Part shown: positions 36,273-48,106 of the stretch, piece by piece | How the letters are laid out: each line of letters starts with the position of its first letter | How positions within the stretch are numbered: the stretch's first letter is position 1 | Assembly (NCBI GenBank): GCA_026874595.1 | Contig: CM049306.1 | Coordinates: 5,410,019-5,474,018 of the forward strand | Source of the DNA: Sipunculus nudus | Lineage: Eukaryota; Annelida; Sipuncula; Golfingiida; Sipunculidae | Direction of reading: 5' to 3' | DNA length: 64,000 nucleotides | Made by a program: the position numbers and the translations under genes | Notes under the pieces: generated by a model | The model's input: the letters and a program-made list of their open reading frames with translations, nothing else | Database searches by the model: none | Told to the model about the DNA's origin: nothing

Positions 36273-39200
36273 GTAGGTTTCCCTGTCACAAATATCATAA
36301 TCACTGTCTGTTTCATCTTTTACATCTGACGCCTGTTTCTCATCACACAAATAAAGATGGCTGACTTATTCAGGCACAAGGGCGTTTTATATCAACATAT
36401 CCTGTCAGTTCATATTATAATTTAAGGCTGTTTTTGACAGTAGTATGTAAAATTACATGAAAGTTTCACGGCTTCGGTATTAGATAACGCGTTAATGAAA
36501 TTTGTTACATAAGAAAGATCGAAAATGGAACACGTGCATCGCTCTTGATATAAACAGTATACATATGTAAGTGTATGTAATTTCAATTTATGTAAAAGGT
36601 CTGGCATATCGTAATGCATTTAGGTATTTAAAGTTGGACAAAATGAAAAAATAAAACAGAATGAGGATGAAAGTGGGAAACCTTTGTAGTTGTCAGTGAT
36701 AAAACAGAATTGGGCGAAAGTGGGAAATTCTTATAGCTGTTAGTGATAATACAGAATGTGGCGAAAGTGGGAAATTCTTAGCTTTCAATGATAAAACAGA
36801 AATGGGCGAAATTGGGAAATGTTTTATAGCTGTAAGTGATAATCCAGATTGGGACGAAATTGAGAAACTTTGTTGGACAAAATGAAAAAATAAAACAGAA
36901 TGAGGATGAAAGTGGGAAAACTTTGTAGTTGTCAGTGATAAAACAGAATTGGGCGAAAGTGGGAAATTCTTATAGCTGTTAGTGATAATACAGAATGTGG
37001 CGAAAGTGGGAAATTCTTAGCTGTCAATGATAAAACAGAAATGGGCGAAATTGGGAAATGTTTTATAGCTGTAAGTGATAATCCAGATTGGGACGAAATT
37101 GAGAAACTTTGTTGGACAAAATGAAAAAATAAAACAGAATGAGGATGAAAGTGGGAAACCTTTGTAGTTGTCAGTGATAAAACAGAATTGGGCGAAAGTG
37201 GGAAATCCTTTTATCTATCAGTGTCAGAGTAGAACAGATCTACTCTGCAACTGTCCACTAAAGAGGGCCATGTGGCAGGACAAGCCTGCTGGTGGTACAA
37301 ACGTTGCCTGCTGCAGCTCTTCCTGGTCGTATAATAAAATATGTACCCTGTTTACAAAAGTCCACTAGATTCTGTTTGCCACTTTTTTGTCAGAATGAGT
37401 GAAGGAATTCCTTGATTATATGCAAGCAAATAAATTGCCTCTGTTTGTTGGAAAACGGCATATCAAGCTGCAGGATATTTCATAGACCCAGTCTGTTTAT
37501 TAAAAAAGCCTGTAAGGCATGTTTTCATGGTGTACCTTAAGCTACAAAAACTTGTCTGAACCATGTTAAAACCTCTTAAAATTACAATTTATATTTCAAA
37601 TCTGCCAATAAAATTTACATAAACCAGATATTTCCTCAACCTCAAGGTGAGGTCTTCAACCTCAGGGTGAGAGGAGCCAACACATTAGGAACCATCCGAT
37701 CAGAGATGAGTTACATTTGAATATTTACATATACATGTATTACATTTGAAATATTTGTGTTGTGTCAATTTGGTGCCATCATGTGACCCTAAGTAATCAC
37801 CGGTGTATAAAACTTATTAAATATTTGGTCAATGTCAATCAGTAGGAAATGGAATAAAGCTGTTTCATAAATTTTGAAATCTTCAGTAATTGTTAAATTT
37901 ATTTTCACTATGACTTGTAGCAACAATTTATTAATATAACTTCATTATGTGGACTATTTTTTAACAACTTTATTTATGCTTGTTCCTTATTTTATTCTCT
38001 TCATCTGTTGTTTGCAACACTTTCGTTTCCAATCAGTGTTAAAGGATCTTCATGTGTAGCAATTAATCTAAATCGTAATGTCTGAAGAATATAATTGATG
38101 TTATCCAAAATACTGGCATTAATCCAAAGAAAACCTTTATTGATATATCAAATATTAAGTTAAAAATAAGGCATGATATAAACAATCTCTGTTTTGTTTA
38201 TATTCAAGAGGTGATTGGCACATGTTACCAGTCTGATCTATCTCTCCTGTGATCTTAATTTGTGATTTTAATAAATTTCACAGCTTGTGAGATTTAGAAC
38301 TGTGTAGGTTTTGTAGCTTCCAATGTTATCCCTCTGGCAGCATTTAATTGAAATGATCCATGGTCATTTACCGATAAATCTAAGTGATAGATACCCTAGT
38401 TTATACTACGGGGGGTACTCCATAAAAACCGCATAAACTCACATATACACAAATAAGTTTTCTACGGAATCCAACTTTTTACGGTTCTTGTGAGTAAGGT
38501 GTCTTCGGTAATTTTGGTAATTGTTGCTTTCGGTCAAATTCCTCCAGAAAACGTTCACATCGGTACAATGGGTCAGGTTTTGAAGTTAGTTTGTACCGTT
38601 TCATAATAAAGAATATTTTTATTCATCGTCTAAGACATGGGATATAATGTGGCCACTGAATTACCCGAGTTAAAGACAAAAACCTAGCATTCCAGAATGA
38701 GATTACGAGTGAAGAATTTGCTATGCGAACACGTGACAAACTGTTGACTTTTCTTGTTTCAGGACCCGATCAATGTCCCATCTGATTACAAGAAGCCTCA
38801 AGGTATGTATTAAAACATCAGATTCTCACAAAGTAATGAATTATGTCCGCCCATGTACCCACGGCAAAATATAACCACACAATTATTACTTAATTTACAT
38901 GGAAATTACATTTGTCCTTTTTATCTCGCCGGAATGAAGTTAAGGATACCTTATGCCGTACCCTCGGCATTTTCGACGTCAGCGTCACTGGTTAAAGGCG
39001 AGTTAGGAAATTCATTGGGGTTAGGTATCGTCCTTATGATTTGGGGGTAAAAAAATAAAAGGTCAAGGTAACAGGCCACATTTGTTCATAAAAAAGTCCG
39101 GTTGAAGTTTTTCTGTCAGGACATTTGCTCCGTTGCAAGTGATGATATATCTGTTAAAATTAATTAGTTCACTGATGAATTATGACAATACAAAGACTCA

Positions 39201-42200
39201 GAATTTTCCTATACTAATAATTTCTGGGCTGTAATTAGCACTTTGAAAATTTGTACGGATCCCCCGCCAGCTTAGGTTAGAGTTTTTTGACCGGCTGCTG
39301 AAATGTCAGCATCCTCTTACCCTGTTTTATTAATATTTCATGTGTGTATTGTAAGGGAGTTCACAGGTGCAGTTGTTTATGAAGAAGTCATATTAAAGTT
39401 TTTTATTTATACTAATTGATTTATTGCTGGTGAAGATATTTAAGTGAAATACTGATGAATTGTGCCAATGCCAGGCTTATAATCTAAGAAATTAAGCATA
39501 GTCTTACTTTTTTTACTTGCAATAAGCGATTAATGGAGACAAATCTCTAGGGTCACAGCTCTGCTATTACTGAATCCATGGCACGAAAAGTTTATTTTTT
39601 AGAGCTCGAGCATTCTTAGCATCCAAGACAAAAGTGTCATGATTTTGTTTAAAAAAATATGTTTAATTTACATTTACAGAACATAGGTCATTTGGCTATA
39701 TTTCATTGACCTATACATGTAATAATAACCTGTATTTGAAAACTTTCTTCTGAATAGATTTCTATTTCTTACATTGAACACTAGTCGAGTTTCTTTTAGA
39801 TGCAATATCTCATCACTTAATCTCTGAATGCCCCAAACCAGCGAGCTCTGATGTTCTAAGACGATTTTTTTATCATCACCCCACGAGTTACGAAGCAGTG
39901 GATAGCGTTAAACTCACATGACGCTGAATCTGTTCGTGTTCGCAAAATATCTAAGAATAATTTCTTAATATTCCTGATCAAACCTACCTTAATGTGTCTG
40001 ATCGAGCATCTTGTAAACACGTATGTCTTTATGAACAATTGTGACGTTTTAATACTAAATTGCTTGGATTACAACTAAGACAGGGCACAATCATGATGCG
40101 ACGAATTAGCATGCGACAAACATCCGCCCATTCTTGTCAAGAAAACGGTAAATACTGGACAACTCATAAGTTATCAGCGGGGTGTAGCATACATTCACTC
40201 ACATGCGGGCCAATAAGTATATACCTGATGCATGTGAAAAGAACATATGGATATGTCAAGGCGCATTATATACGCCATGGAGGAAATGAGTGAAAACATG
40301 TGTTACTTAATTAATACTAAGGCACTACCTGAATACCTGTAGAAAAAAAATTTCATGATCAGGAATTACATTTTATGTAAGGCCAGTAATTTTCATGTAT
40401 AATAATTTTAATGTATCCCGAAATCCTTTATTGTTATGTATAATATGTGTAAAATAGTAGATATTATTGAGTTAAAATATATGTATCAAAGTGTAAATTT
40501 GCCTGCCATGTCCAGAAGCTGCCATGAAGTGGCCCTTGCTCACTTCCCTCCCGCTTTATATGCCACTGTGTAGGAGGATACCTTCGAAAGGGAAATTAAA
40601 AATAAAATTAGTTAAGTGCAGGAATTTTAGTTACGATTATAGTTTAGAATCACAAAGTGGAAACAACGAGTGTCATATCAGACATTGTTTCTTTTATATA
40701 TACAGGAACGTGTGCAGTATCTAAATGTTCTAAAAGGCCCTTTGGATGACATTGATATCCCTAAAAGAACCGTAATATTTCGAGTCTACCTGGGTTTAGA
40801 ATCGTATGTGTGGTGTCATCTGTCCCAGTTATCGTTGCCCGTGGGTATATTCCTCAATGAACAATACTGTTTCTATTTTTCAATATTAATAAAAAAAAAT
40901 TTAAATGACAAATAAATCCTCAACGCGTAAAATTCTAAATATAACACATGCACGGTGTTGACGCAACTTCAAAAAGCTTTTATTGACACGTCCCGTGTCG
41001 GCTCAATGTTCGGCATTGACGTGGGTGATGCGGCTGGTAATAGCTCGACCTGCCCTTCCTTCATGTGGTAACAGTTTTATCACACTGATATTAGGATTTC
41101 ATGCATCATGACTGATGAGCCGGTCTCATCTCCCATACTCCGTCCACAAAGTCATGACTCACGTGACTTCAATAGGTTCGTAATAAACCCATGGAAGGGA
41201 AATTAAAGCTGATTGCTAGCAACTCGCGTGAACTGCTTTGTGACGACACTTCGCTTTCATCTTTTGGCTTGATCATCTCTGGTTATTACAAACAAACAGT
41301 CTTTTCCTGTTTTATTATTATTTTCTGAAAAACTCTCATTGATATTCATTAATCTGTCGTATATCACTACTAATTCCTGGTACATCTGGCATGGATTTGT
41401 TTAGTAAAAGATTTCTTACAATCATCTCCGAGCCTAGCATCAAGGGTGACATATGGAAAATGGTAGTAAAGCCTACTGCTACTTTTAAATTTATTAAGCA
41501 GGGGTCGTAATAACGCCTTTCCACCTGTCTTAGACAGGCAAACACGTGCACGGAAAGACATTTTTCATTTTGTACCTATCCGTTGGAAAAAATTAACACC
41601 TTGATCTTTTCAACATTAGTAGCTGATAAGTAGTGACAAATATGACAGAAAAACGAAAATTTTAAAGGTTGTGTTCCACCGATTCCCTATAATTCCTATC
41701 TTTTCCTATAGAAATGGTCTATAGTTTCTTATACTATCCGGCATTTAGGCCCTAATTTCCTATATTATCCTTGTTTCATCTCACAATCGTATTTCTGCTA
41801 TAACAGTGTTACTATTGAAAACATTCAGTTCTTTTCGCATGCAAATGTGCATGTAGAATGGCATGTAAGATGGCAGGGACAGGTTCACATTGAGTGAAGT
41901 GTGACTTAAGGTTGATATGATGGCAGGATACGTCTGTAGCGGAAAGGTATTTTTTAATGACTTTCTGTTAGAAAGGTGAACATTTTACGATCCCTGTTGA
42001 AATTGTGCTCTTTGAAAGATTTTGGAATGACAGTTTTAGTTCTTTTCTTTATAGATGAATTGTATCTTAAACGTTCACAAAACTGTTGCTCTTGTAAAAA
42101 AAATAAATATTTAAGTCAAGGCTTGTTTCATTACTGTGAATGTAGCACAAGGTCTATAAACAGCATCAGTGTGGGATTCTTTTTAAATGTCTGCTGTTTT

Positions 42201-42822
42201 ATTGACAGAGCCAATAGGATTCGGAAGTTGGGGAGCCGGTACGCTTGAAAACGAACAGCTTGGGGGTTCGTACGTGTCATGTGACCAGTTATTAAAACAG
42301 GGAATGGTCGGCATTCCTTTGGTGCAATCTTCAACAAAGGCTCATCGCTCGGAAACGGGAGAAGGCACGTGGGGTAACGCCTACCAATGGGATGACAGCG
42401 GGGTATGGGGTGACCCTGTCGACCCCACAAGTTCTACTGATTCGTCGGGCACTGGTTTGCCGGGATCTTGGGGGTCAGGCCCGATCGAAAACGAGGGAAT
42501 AATTATGGAAACGGGAGATTCACACAGTTCACCAGTCGATGGTTTTACAGGTTTCAGTAGTGCAACTAATGGTATGAACTGGGGGAGTTTTGAAGTGCAG
42601 CCATCCTATCACAGTTCGTCAGACAGTGCTGGAGACAGTAGCCAAGGCAGCTGGGGAAGCATTGACCTCTCATCTAAAACAGGTGACAGCTGGGGCCCTA
42701 TAAAGTCAAACGGCGGTTGGGGAAGTCTCCCTATATCATCAAAACGCTTGAAACAACAGAGGTCACGTGACAAGGTCAAATCTGTGAGGAACCGCCTATT
42801 CTCTAAAGGGAAGTCAGCATAA
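35901..42822 (+). CDS. Secreted Trp-Gly-motif protein, three coding exons
   Basis: I do not recognise the family. Joining 35901-36272, 38763-38802 and 42209-42822 gives one 341-residue frame. Each junction keeps phase (0, then 1), with AG acceptors and GTAGGT and GTATGT donors. Residues 1-23 (MKTFSLLTLLVAMAALWPEN then AHG) form a clear signal peptide. Residues 24-90 are Arg/Ser/Leu-rich and basic, with an RRR at 80-82. Residues 98-137 are more folded-looking with Cys103. The C-terminal exon is Gly/Ser/Asp-rich with Cys162, nine Trp (145, 192, 198, 204, 225, 262, 286, 299, 308), eight of them in WG, and two related units GSWGAGTLENEQ and GSWGSGPIENEG. The last 25 residues are basic (KRLKQQRSRDKVKS). 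A secreted matrix or structural role is inference. WG motifs also recall Argonaute hooks, but the signal peptide argues against that. The ATG at 35901 is chosen for the signal peptide, A at -3 and the acceptor 9 bp upstream. Confidence 0.7.
36273..36635 (+). other. Start of intron after first coding exon
   Basis: AT-rich intron sequence. A short minus-strand frame at 36422-36619 has no domain. Nothing else is seen. Confidence 0.5.
36636..37213 (+). repeat. 239-bp tandem repeat in intron
   Basis: GGACAAAATGAAAAAATAAA starts at 36636, 36875 and 37114, giving a 239-bp period and about 2.4 copies. Each unit is itself four diverged subunits of about 60 bp carrying GGCGAAAGTGGGAAATTCTT and AGTGATAAAACAGAA. 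The copies are nearly identical, so expansion is recent. It lies between coding exons 1 and 2. Confidence 0.92.
37214..38762 (+). other. Rest of intron between coding exons 1 and 2
   Basis: AT-rich intron sequence. A small direct repeat CCTCAACCTCAAGGTGAGGT / CTTCAACCTCAGGGTGAGAG is near 37635-37672. No exon is supported. Confidence 0.5.
38763..38802 (+). other. 40-bp coding micro-exon
   Basis: CTTTTCTTGTTTCAG ends at 38762 and the donor GTATGT starts at 38803. The exon encodes DPINVPSDYKKPQ plus the first base of the next codon. The phase (0 in, 1 out) matches both neighbours, which supports it despite its small size. Confidence 0.65.
38803..42208 (+). other. Intron between coding exons 2 and 3
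   Basis: This is a 3.4-kb AT-rich intron. An acceptor-like TTTATATATACAG ends at 40705; splicing the micro-exon to it would add 14 codons and then TGA at 40747-40749, a possible alternative end. Otherwise no exon, array or mobile element is recognised. Confidence 0.45.
42209..42822 (+). other. Terminal coding exon with Trp-Gly motifs
   Basis: Acceptor TGTTTTATTGACAG ends at 42208. With the G carried from the micro-exon the first codon is GAG, followed by PIGFGSWG. The frame stays open for 204 residues to TAA at 42820-42822. It is GC-richer than its surroundings and free of stops for over 600 bp, which is the strongest coding signal of the window. Confidence 0.8.
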
Positions 42823-43028
42823 TGCCCTTGCCGCGTAAAGCATACGACACTGGTCTTTGCTGGGTACAGCCTTCAAGGTCATCCTAATGTCGGGTGGTAG
42901 TCATGTAAACTTCATTCATTCCAGTTACTAACAAAACCATGGGTTAAAATGATGTATCAGGAAAAGTTATTTTAGTAGATGCCTTCGATTATGTAGAAGA
43001 TTGTACGCGTGTGCCTGTGCGTGCGTGT

Positions 43029-43029
43029 T

Positions 43030-43078
<49 letters not shown>
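43029..43078 (+). repeat. (GT)n-(GA)n microsatellite in probable 3' UTR
   Basis: About 11 GT units are followed by about 14 GA units. It lies 200 bp after the stop codon and before the first polyadenylation-like signal, so it would be transcribed as part of the 3' UTR. Confidence 0.9.
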
Positions 43079-43082
<4 letters not shown>

Positions 43083-43117
43083 CTGAAAGGGGCAATTTAA
43101 AGGATCTAGTTTCATTT

Positions 43118-43123
43118 ATTAAA
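43118..43123 (+). promoter_or_regulatory. Possible polyadenylation signal ATTAAA
   Basis: This is the first good signal variant after the stop at 42822. No canonical AATAAA occurs between. A GT-rich downstream element is not obvious. Confidence 0.35.
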
Positions 43124-43844
43124 TTTTCACGCCTCACTAATTATAACATAGAATATATTTATTTTATTTATTGATTGATCAGCATAATATTAAATATATG
43201 TGTGTATTAGAATGTAACAAGTATTTTACTGTTATTATTCCATATATGCCAATTAACCTTGTCAGACATCATGTGGATAAACAATTTTACCTGATTCGTG
43301 ATACCATGCAGGTGATCGGTGAACAGTGTAAAATGAAAACCTTACGAGGCGACGCTGGAGTCACAGAGACTTCCTACACCGAGCCTCGTCCCGTCTCGTG
43401 CAGGAATATACCTTTCTCACGTCCTGCTCGGTAAATTAATAATCTCACGTGGTGGGAAAAAAACAGAAACCAGGAAGTAGAACTACCTTTGTCCAAAAAC
43501 AAAAGTATATAACTAGTATATAAAAAGTATACAACAAAAAATATAAAACAGTAGAGGTGCTTATGTTCCTAAAATACATCAATGCATAATTTCTGCTACC
43601 TGCAGGTTTTGCGTACACTACATGGCACTCTTCAGGTGATTGGGTTCGTTTGTGTTCAGGAATTTGATGGGTCACGTGGGGGATTTTTTACGGTTGGTTT
43701 CTCTTGTGTAATGCCGGCAGGTGTAAATGTAAATTCGGGTCTTTAATCATTAAGGAGCGATTTTCTCTTTTTCCAATCGCTTACGCACGAATTCTGCGGG
43801 TATAGCTTAAATTATGCATTGATAAATATTTCATTAACACCAAC

Positions 43845-43846
<2 letters not shown>

Positions 43847-43886
<40 letters not shown>
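43847..43886. repeat. (AT)n microsatellite
   Basis: About 20 AT dinucleotides. Confidence 0.92.
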
Positions 43887-43888
<2 letters not shown>

Positions 43889-44117
43889 AAAATTAATTTG
43901 CCCTATACATTGTGAAATCACTGACTTGATTTTTGACCGTCAGAGTCACGTTGTGCACTGTCCCTGTTCCAACGAATCTTGTGTTCACGGTGCTTATTTG
44001 TATGATGATATAATATATGAATGATATGATCACTTATGACTAAAAGAATGGTGACTTTGGATTGCTAACCATGAACCTTTTGTGATGAATCACAAAAATC
44101 TTTCGGGAGAGTATTAG

Positions 44118-44148
44118 TATATATATATAAATATATATATATATATTT
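44118..44148. repeat. (AT)n microsatellite, interrupted
   Basis: AT dinucleotides broken once by TAAAT. Confidence 0.85.
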
Positions 44149-44513
44149 ATACATTGATAATAGAAATACGTTTATGATGGTATTTGATTTAATAACTCAC
44201 CATTCCATTCAGAAATGTAATAGAAGAGATATATGTTTTTGGTTTCCTGGTTTTGTCAGCAGAATTAACGGAAATTACATTTTGACTTAATCTTTTTGTG
44301 GAAGTCATAAATAAAACGTCTTAATTTTATTTATCATGTGTTTCTGTTTATTTCATACATATCACTGGATTAGGAGTAGTCAGCTTGTATCATACGATGT
44401 ACTATCATGGTGTCCTTGCAAGAGGGTGATGTATCAGTGTATATATACATGTATATATTCTCTAATGTATGGGTGTATCATATTTATAAATAGAAAGCAT
44501 CCGGAAGCGCAGA

Positions 44514-44532
44514 CCCCCCCCCCCCCCCCCCC
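44514..44532. repeat. (C)19 tract
   Basis: Nineteen consecutive C. The length is likely to be uncertain in any assembly. Confidence 0.9.
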
Positions 44533-44764
44533 GGCAGCCCATTTCCCCATATGTCATTGATCCAGACCACCCCAGAAAAATTAACAATTGTTCCTTGTAT
44601 CAGTGCCGAGCTATCCTGAAAATTTCATCAAAAATCCGTTGACAACAGATGCCAAACAAGGGGTTAACCAAACATGAACGTGCACGGTTGTGAAACACCG
44701 GTTGTAAAAACCGAAAAGAAAAAGGAAGACACAGGTGCCGTTCGCAATATATTTAATATGGCGC

Positions 44765-44899
44765 CAGTGATCACGCCCGGTCCACCTTTTTAACACTCGG
44801 GTACACAGGAGTTAGCAGGTACCATTTTATTTGAAAGGAGAAAACGCTGTTTCCTTCGTGCTAATTCAACATGCTTTGTTCGTGATTAGCTCTCTTTAA
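44765..44899 (+). mobile_element. Partial MITE, right end only
   Basis: GATCACGCCCGGTCCAC, TTAACACTCG, TACAGGAGT-like, GTGCTAATTCAACATGCTTT and a final CTCTTTAA match, in order, the right third of the element at 49149-49654. The left two thirds are missing or unrecognisable. The end still has TTAA (44896-44899). Confidence 0.75.
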
Positions 44900-46843
44900 A
44901 ACAGGATTGGAATAAAGAGTAATACATATACAAACACTTGATGGAGCGATACATCCATATAAAAAAGGCAAACATTATGGGTATGGCGTTTTCAAAGATT
45001 TTGATCTATTTATTAAAGTATCGGTTCCCTAAGTGACTGATAAAAAGCGGGCACAATAACATCCAGATGTACAAAATGAACTATACAGACAAGAACTAAA
45101 CTAAACACAGACCTAACGTTAGTTATTCCAGACTGTGGAACTATAAGTGAGATGCTGGCATTTCTCTGTGGCGTAGGAGGCAATAACTCCATACACTTGT
45201 TGAAGACCATTAAATGAAGTTGGATCCCGGTAAAAGGATGTAAATCTACCTGGACCACCAATTGTATGTTCATTTCATGGTGACATTTATCTGGTATTTT
45301 ACATGAATAGCTCGAAACTGTATTTTATGTCTCCGAGTCTTCAGTTTAATGTATATGTAGAGCAACATATTATGCAGGCTGCAGGTCAGAATTAAAAGGA
45401 AACAGAGAACACCATAAGGAGATGTGGGAAAAGTTTATTTTTGTCCCAAATTACCCAGTGCGGTATTGTACACTAATACTATATCCTATTGCAGAAGAAG
45501 GTGCTGCGATACATTCTTACATATATGATTGACCATGACTTGTAACTCAGATAATGAGCGAGTATGAGTTTAATTACGGATCCATCATTTAATACAGCTT
45601 ATATTATGGAAAATGTTAAAAAAGTCATATAGTTACAAATAAATAATCTCCTCAGATAAGTTATGCCACAAATGTTGTCGATGATGACAGTAATATACAC
45701 ATGGTATCATATACTAGTAATTACAGACCGGAAACGGGCTTCACTGAGTCAAAAGAATACAAATTCCACCAACTGTCACAGGACGGGGTTTAGGCTTGAC
45801 TGTGGCAAGCCGGGTTACCTATGTCTACCGGATTCACAGTCAAGATTATACTGGTCTTCCCCGGGAGGCTTACAAGCATACAGACCTCGGGCATAATGAC
45901 CTGACCACAGAGACTATTGTGCCTGTGATCTAAAAGTCACTAGGAATGCCTGGCATGAGTCAAACGGCTTGCTTGTCAGGATTAACCTTTAGCCAAATCA
46001 CTTATTAATCTTCTTTAAACGAATTTCTGTTAACAAGCATGTGCTGCAGTCAGCGGCGACATCAGGAAGTTTTGTCTGATATCCCTAGTTATCATAGGAT
46101 AATCTGATATTTGGGATGCACAGTGGTTCAATATCGGATCCCTAATTTCAAGTATTTTCCAAGATCGAGAAAAATTATGCCATCAGGCGTCCATTCAAGT
46201 GTCCCCTCGAGTATGCATTTCAGACTTAAAATTTAACATATTGTGAACCTCGAACGACCGACGAAACCGTGACCGAACCCTTCGTCAGCTGTCAAGATGG
46301 AAACTCAAGATACGTTTAAAATAAACATAGCTCCACACCACATAAAATGACAGATAATATCACACAATGATCAACTCTAGGTATATGACAGAAAACATAG
46401 GTGCTAATAGATCAATTATCCCCTACACATTTCATGACCATCTCTTACAAAAACAGTCGTAATCACAAAGAGCATCAGGATCGTGTCTTGAGCCCATGCA
46501 TATAACATGAACAACCTATATCTTCATTAACACGGAATAGTCTCAATTATTCAAGAAGTTTTAAACCTTAATTCCCCTGTAATGTATTACACCATATCTA
46601 GTAGTTCGTCGAATGATTGACAAGCTGACTAATTTTCATAGCTATGTGAAGCAAGGATAAACCGAACTGGTCCCGGTTTATAAGCAGCGCTGACTATGCT
46701 TGATCTATATAGACTTTACACAATTTCATCAAAACAAAACCGTTGATCCAAGTTTACACGTACCTAAAGATTATACATTTCCCTTTATATAGAGCGCTAT
46801 ATATCTAAAAACTAGGTCTCAGTATTATTTAGTACACATATAT

Positions 46844-46847
<4 letters not shown>
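44900..46847. other. Unique sequence, no gene recognised
   Basis: A 10-bp inverted repeat CTTGACTGTG / CACAGTCAAG is near 45797 and 45836. No coding exon, array or element is seen. Confidence 0.5.

Positions 46848-46893
<46 letters not shown>
46848..46893. repeat. (AT)n microsatellite
   Basis: About 23 AT dinucleotides. Confidence 0.92.
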
Positions 46894-46897
<4 letters not shown>

Positions 46898-48106
46898 TTA
46901 ATTTTATAAATCCTAAATAAGAGGTTTTTGCAGACAAAAGGTATATTAAAAAGAACTTTGTATATTAAAATCTTGAACCAAATAGTGAAACCTAAAGCTA
47001 GCCAAAGATTCCATCTGATCATGAGTGTCTCCATCTTGACAAAAAAAGTTCTAGACTCACTGAATCACTGTAACCATGGCTTGTTTATTTGACAAATTCT
47101 CAATAAGAGCTTATGTAACAACTTTCGGTAGTCTGACGGAAGACGAAACCATTCTCTCGGGACAAAAATACAAAAAATAGTAGTTTTTACCTAGATTACA
47201 CAATCTTCTGTTAGCTTATTGTAAGATGTCAAAGTTTAACTCTCAGGGTGAGATGTAACTTTTAAACACTGTAATATCCTGATAAGTTACAGTTTTTTAC
47301 TGAGCATGCCGTATGATTATTATGCTGATAGACAGCTAATATCTAATAGTTCTTCTGCTGATCATGCTGAAAACACAACCCTTCCTGTGCTTTATTTAGT
47401 TAAACTGACATTTTCTGCAAATATATATCAATGGAAAAACAGATGACCGTGAAAAAAGCATTTTATCAAGCACACATAGAATCACGCAGATATTAAGTAT
47501 TTACACTCAGATGATTTTGACTGATTACTTATATTGGAGCCTTCTTACGATGCACATATAGGCTGGTAAATTTTGTTATCACTTTGGGTTTTATTTTTTT
47601 ATTTACGGCGAGAATTAAAGAAGTTAGGCGTTCGCATACACGCTTTGAAATTTAATTATGAATGACAGATTGAATGACTTTGTTGAACAGCATAAAATAT
47701 TGGAAATTAAGAAGGAACTTTTTTATGTAATATTGTATTTTAATAGTAAAGAATTGAAAAATAAGATATTGCATTAAGATCAAATGAGGCAAATATAAGC
47801 CGGTTCCATTGGAAACAATGTTTGATGGAAGACGATTTAATTTACCTATTCCCTAAAGAGTGCCATAAAGTATGCCAGTGACTGTTAATTGTGCAGTAGT
47901 ATGCATGGTCACGTAATTAACGTGTTTGACGAATGATGGAGTGAGTTCTAACATCCATCAGCTCAATCAACAAAAAAAAAAGCTTTATGTATGCAGATAT
48001 AGATTTATAAAGCGCACTTTTTATTTTAACAATATTCAATTAAGCCTCATAAAGACTGTAATCTGTATAAGCTAGTGCCAAATACTGTGAGTTTAAGTTT
48101 TTTTTT
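46894..48106. other. AT-rich unique sequence
   Basis: No coding or repeat signal is recognised. It ends at a T-run (48097-48107) next to the LINE relic; on the minus strand this is an A-run just beyond the reverse transcriptase end, so it could be the LINE tail. Confidence 0.5.

Larger units (their letters stand above)
43124..44764. other. Intergenic, AT-rich, with simple repeats
   Basis: No gene is recognised. Simple repeats are listed separately. The frames at 43171-43434 and 43445-43675 have no domain. Confidence 0.5.

Noticed and set aside
42209-42822. GW182-like Argonaute-binding protein because of WG motifs
   Set aside because: The joined product starts with a clear signal peptide, and no RNA-binding or UBA-like segment is seen. 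The motif similarity may be only compositional.
44336-44560. 74-codon frame ending in a proline run
   Set aside because: The proline run is just the (C)19 tract, and the rest has no domain.
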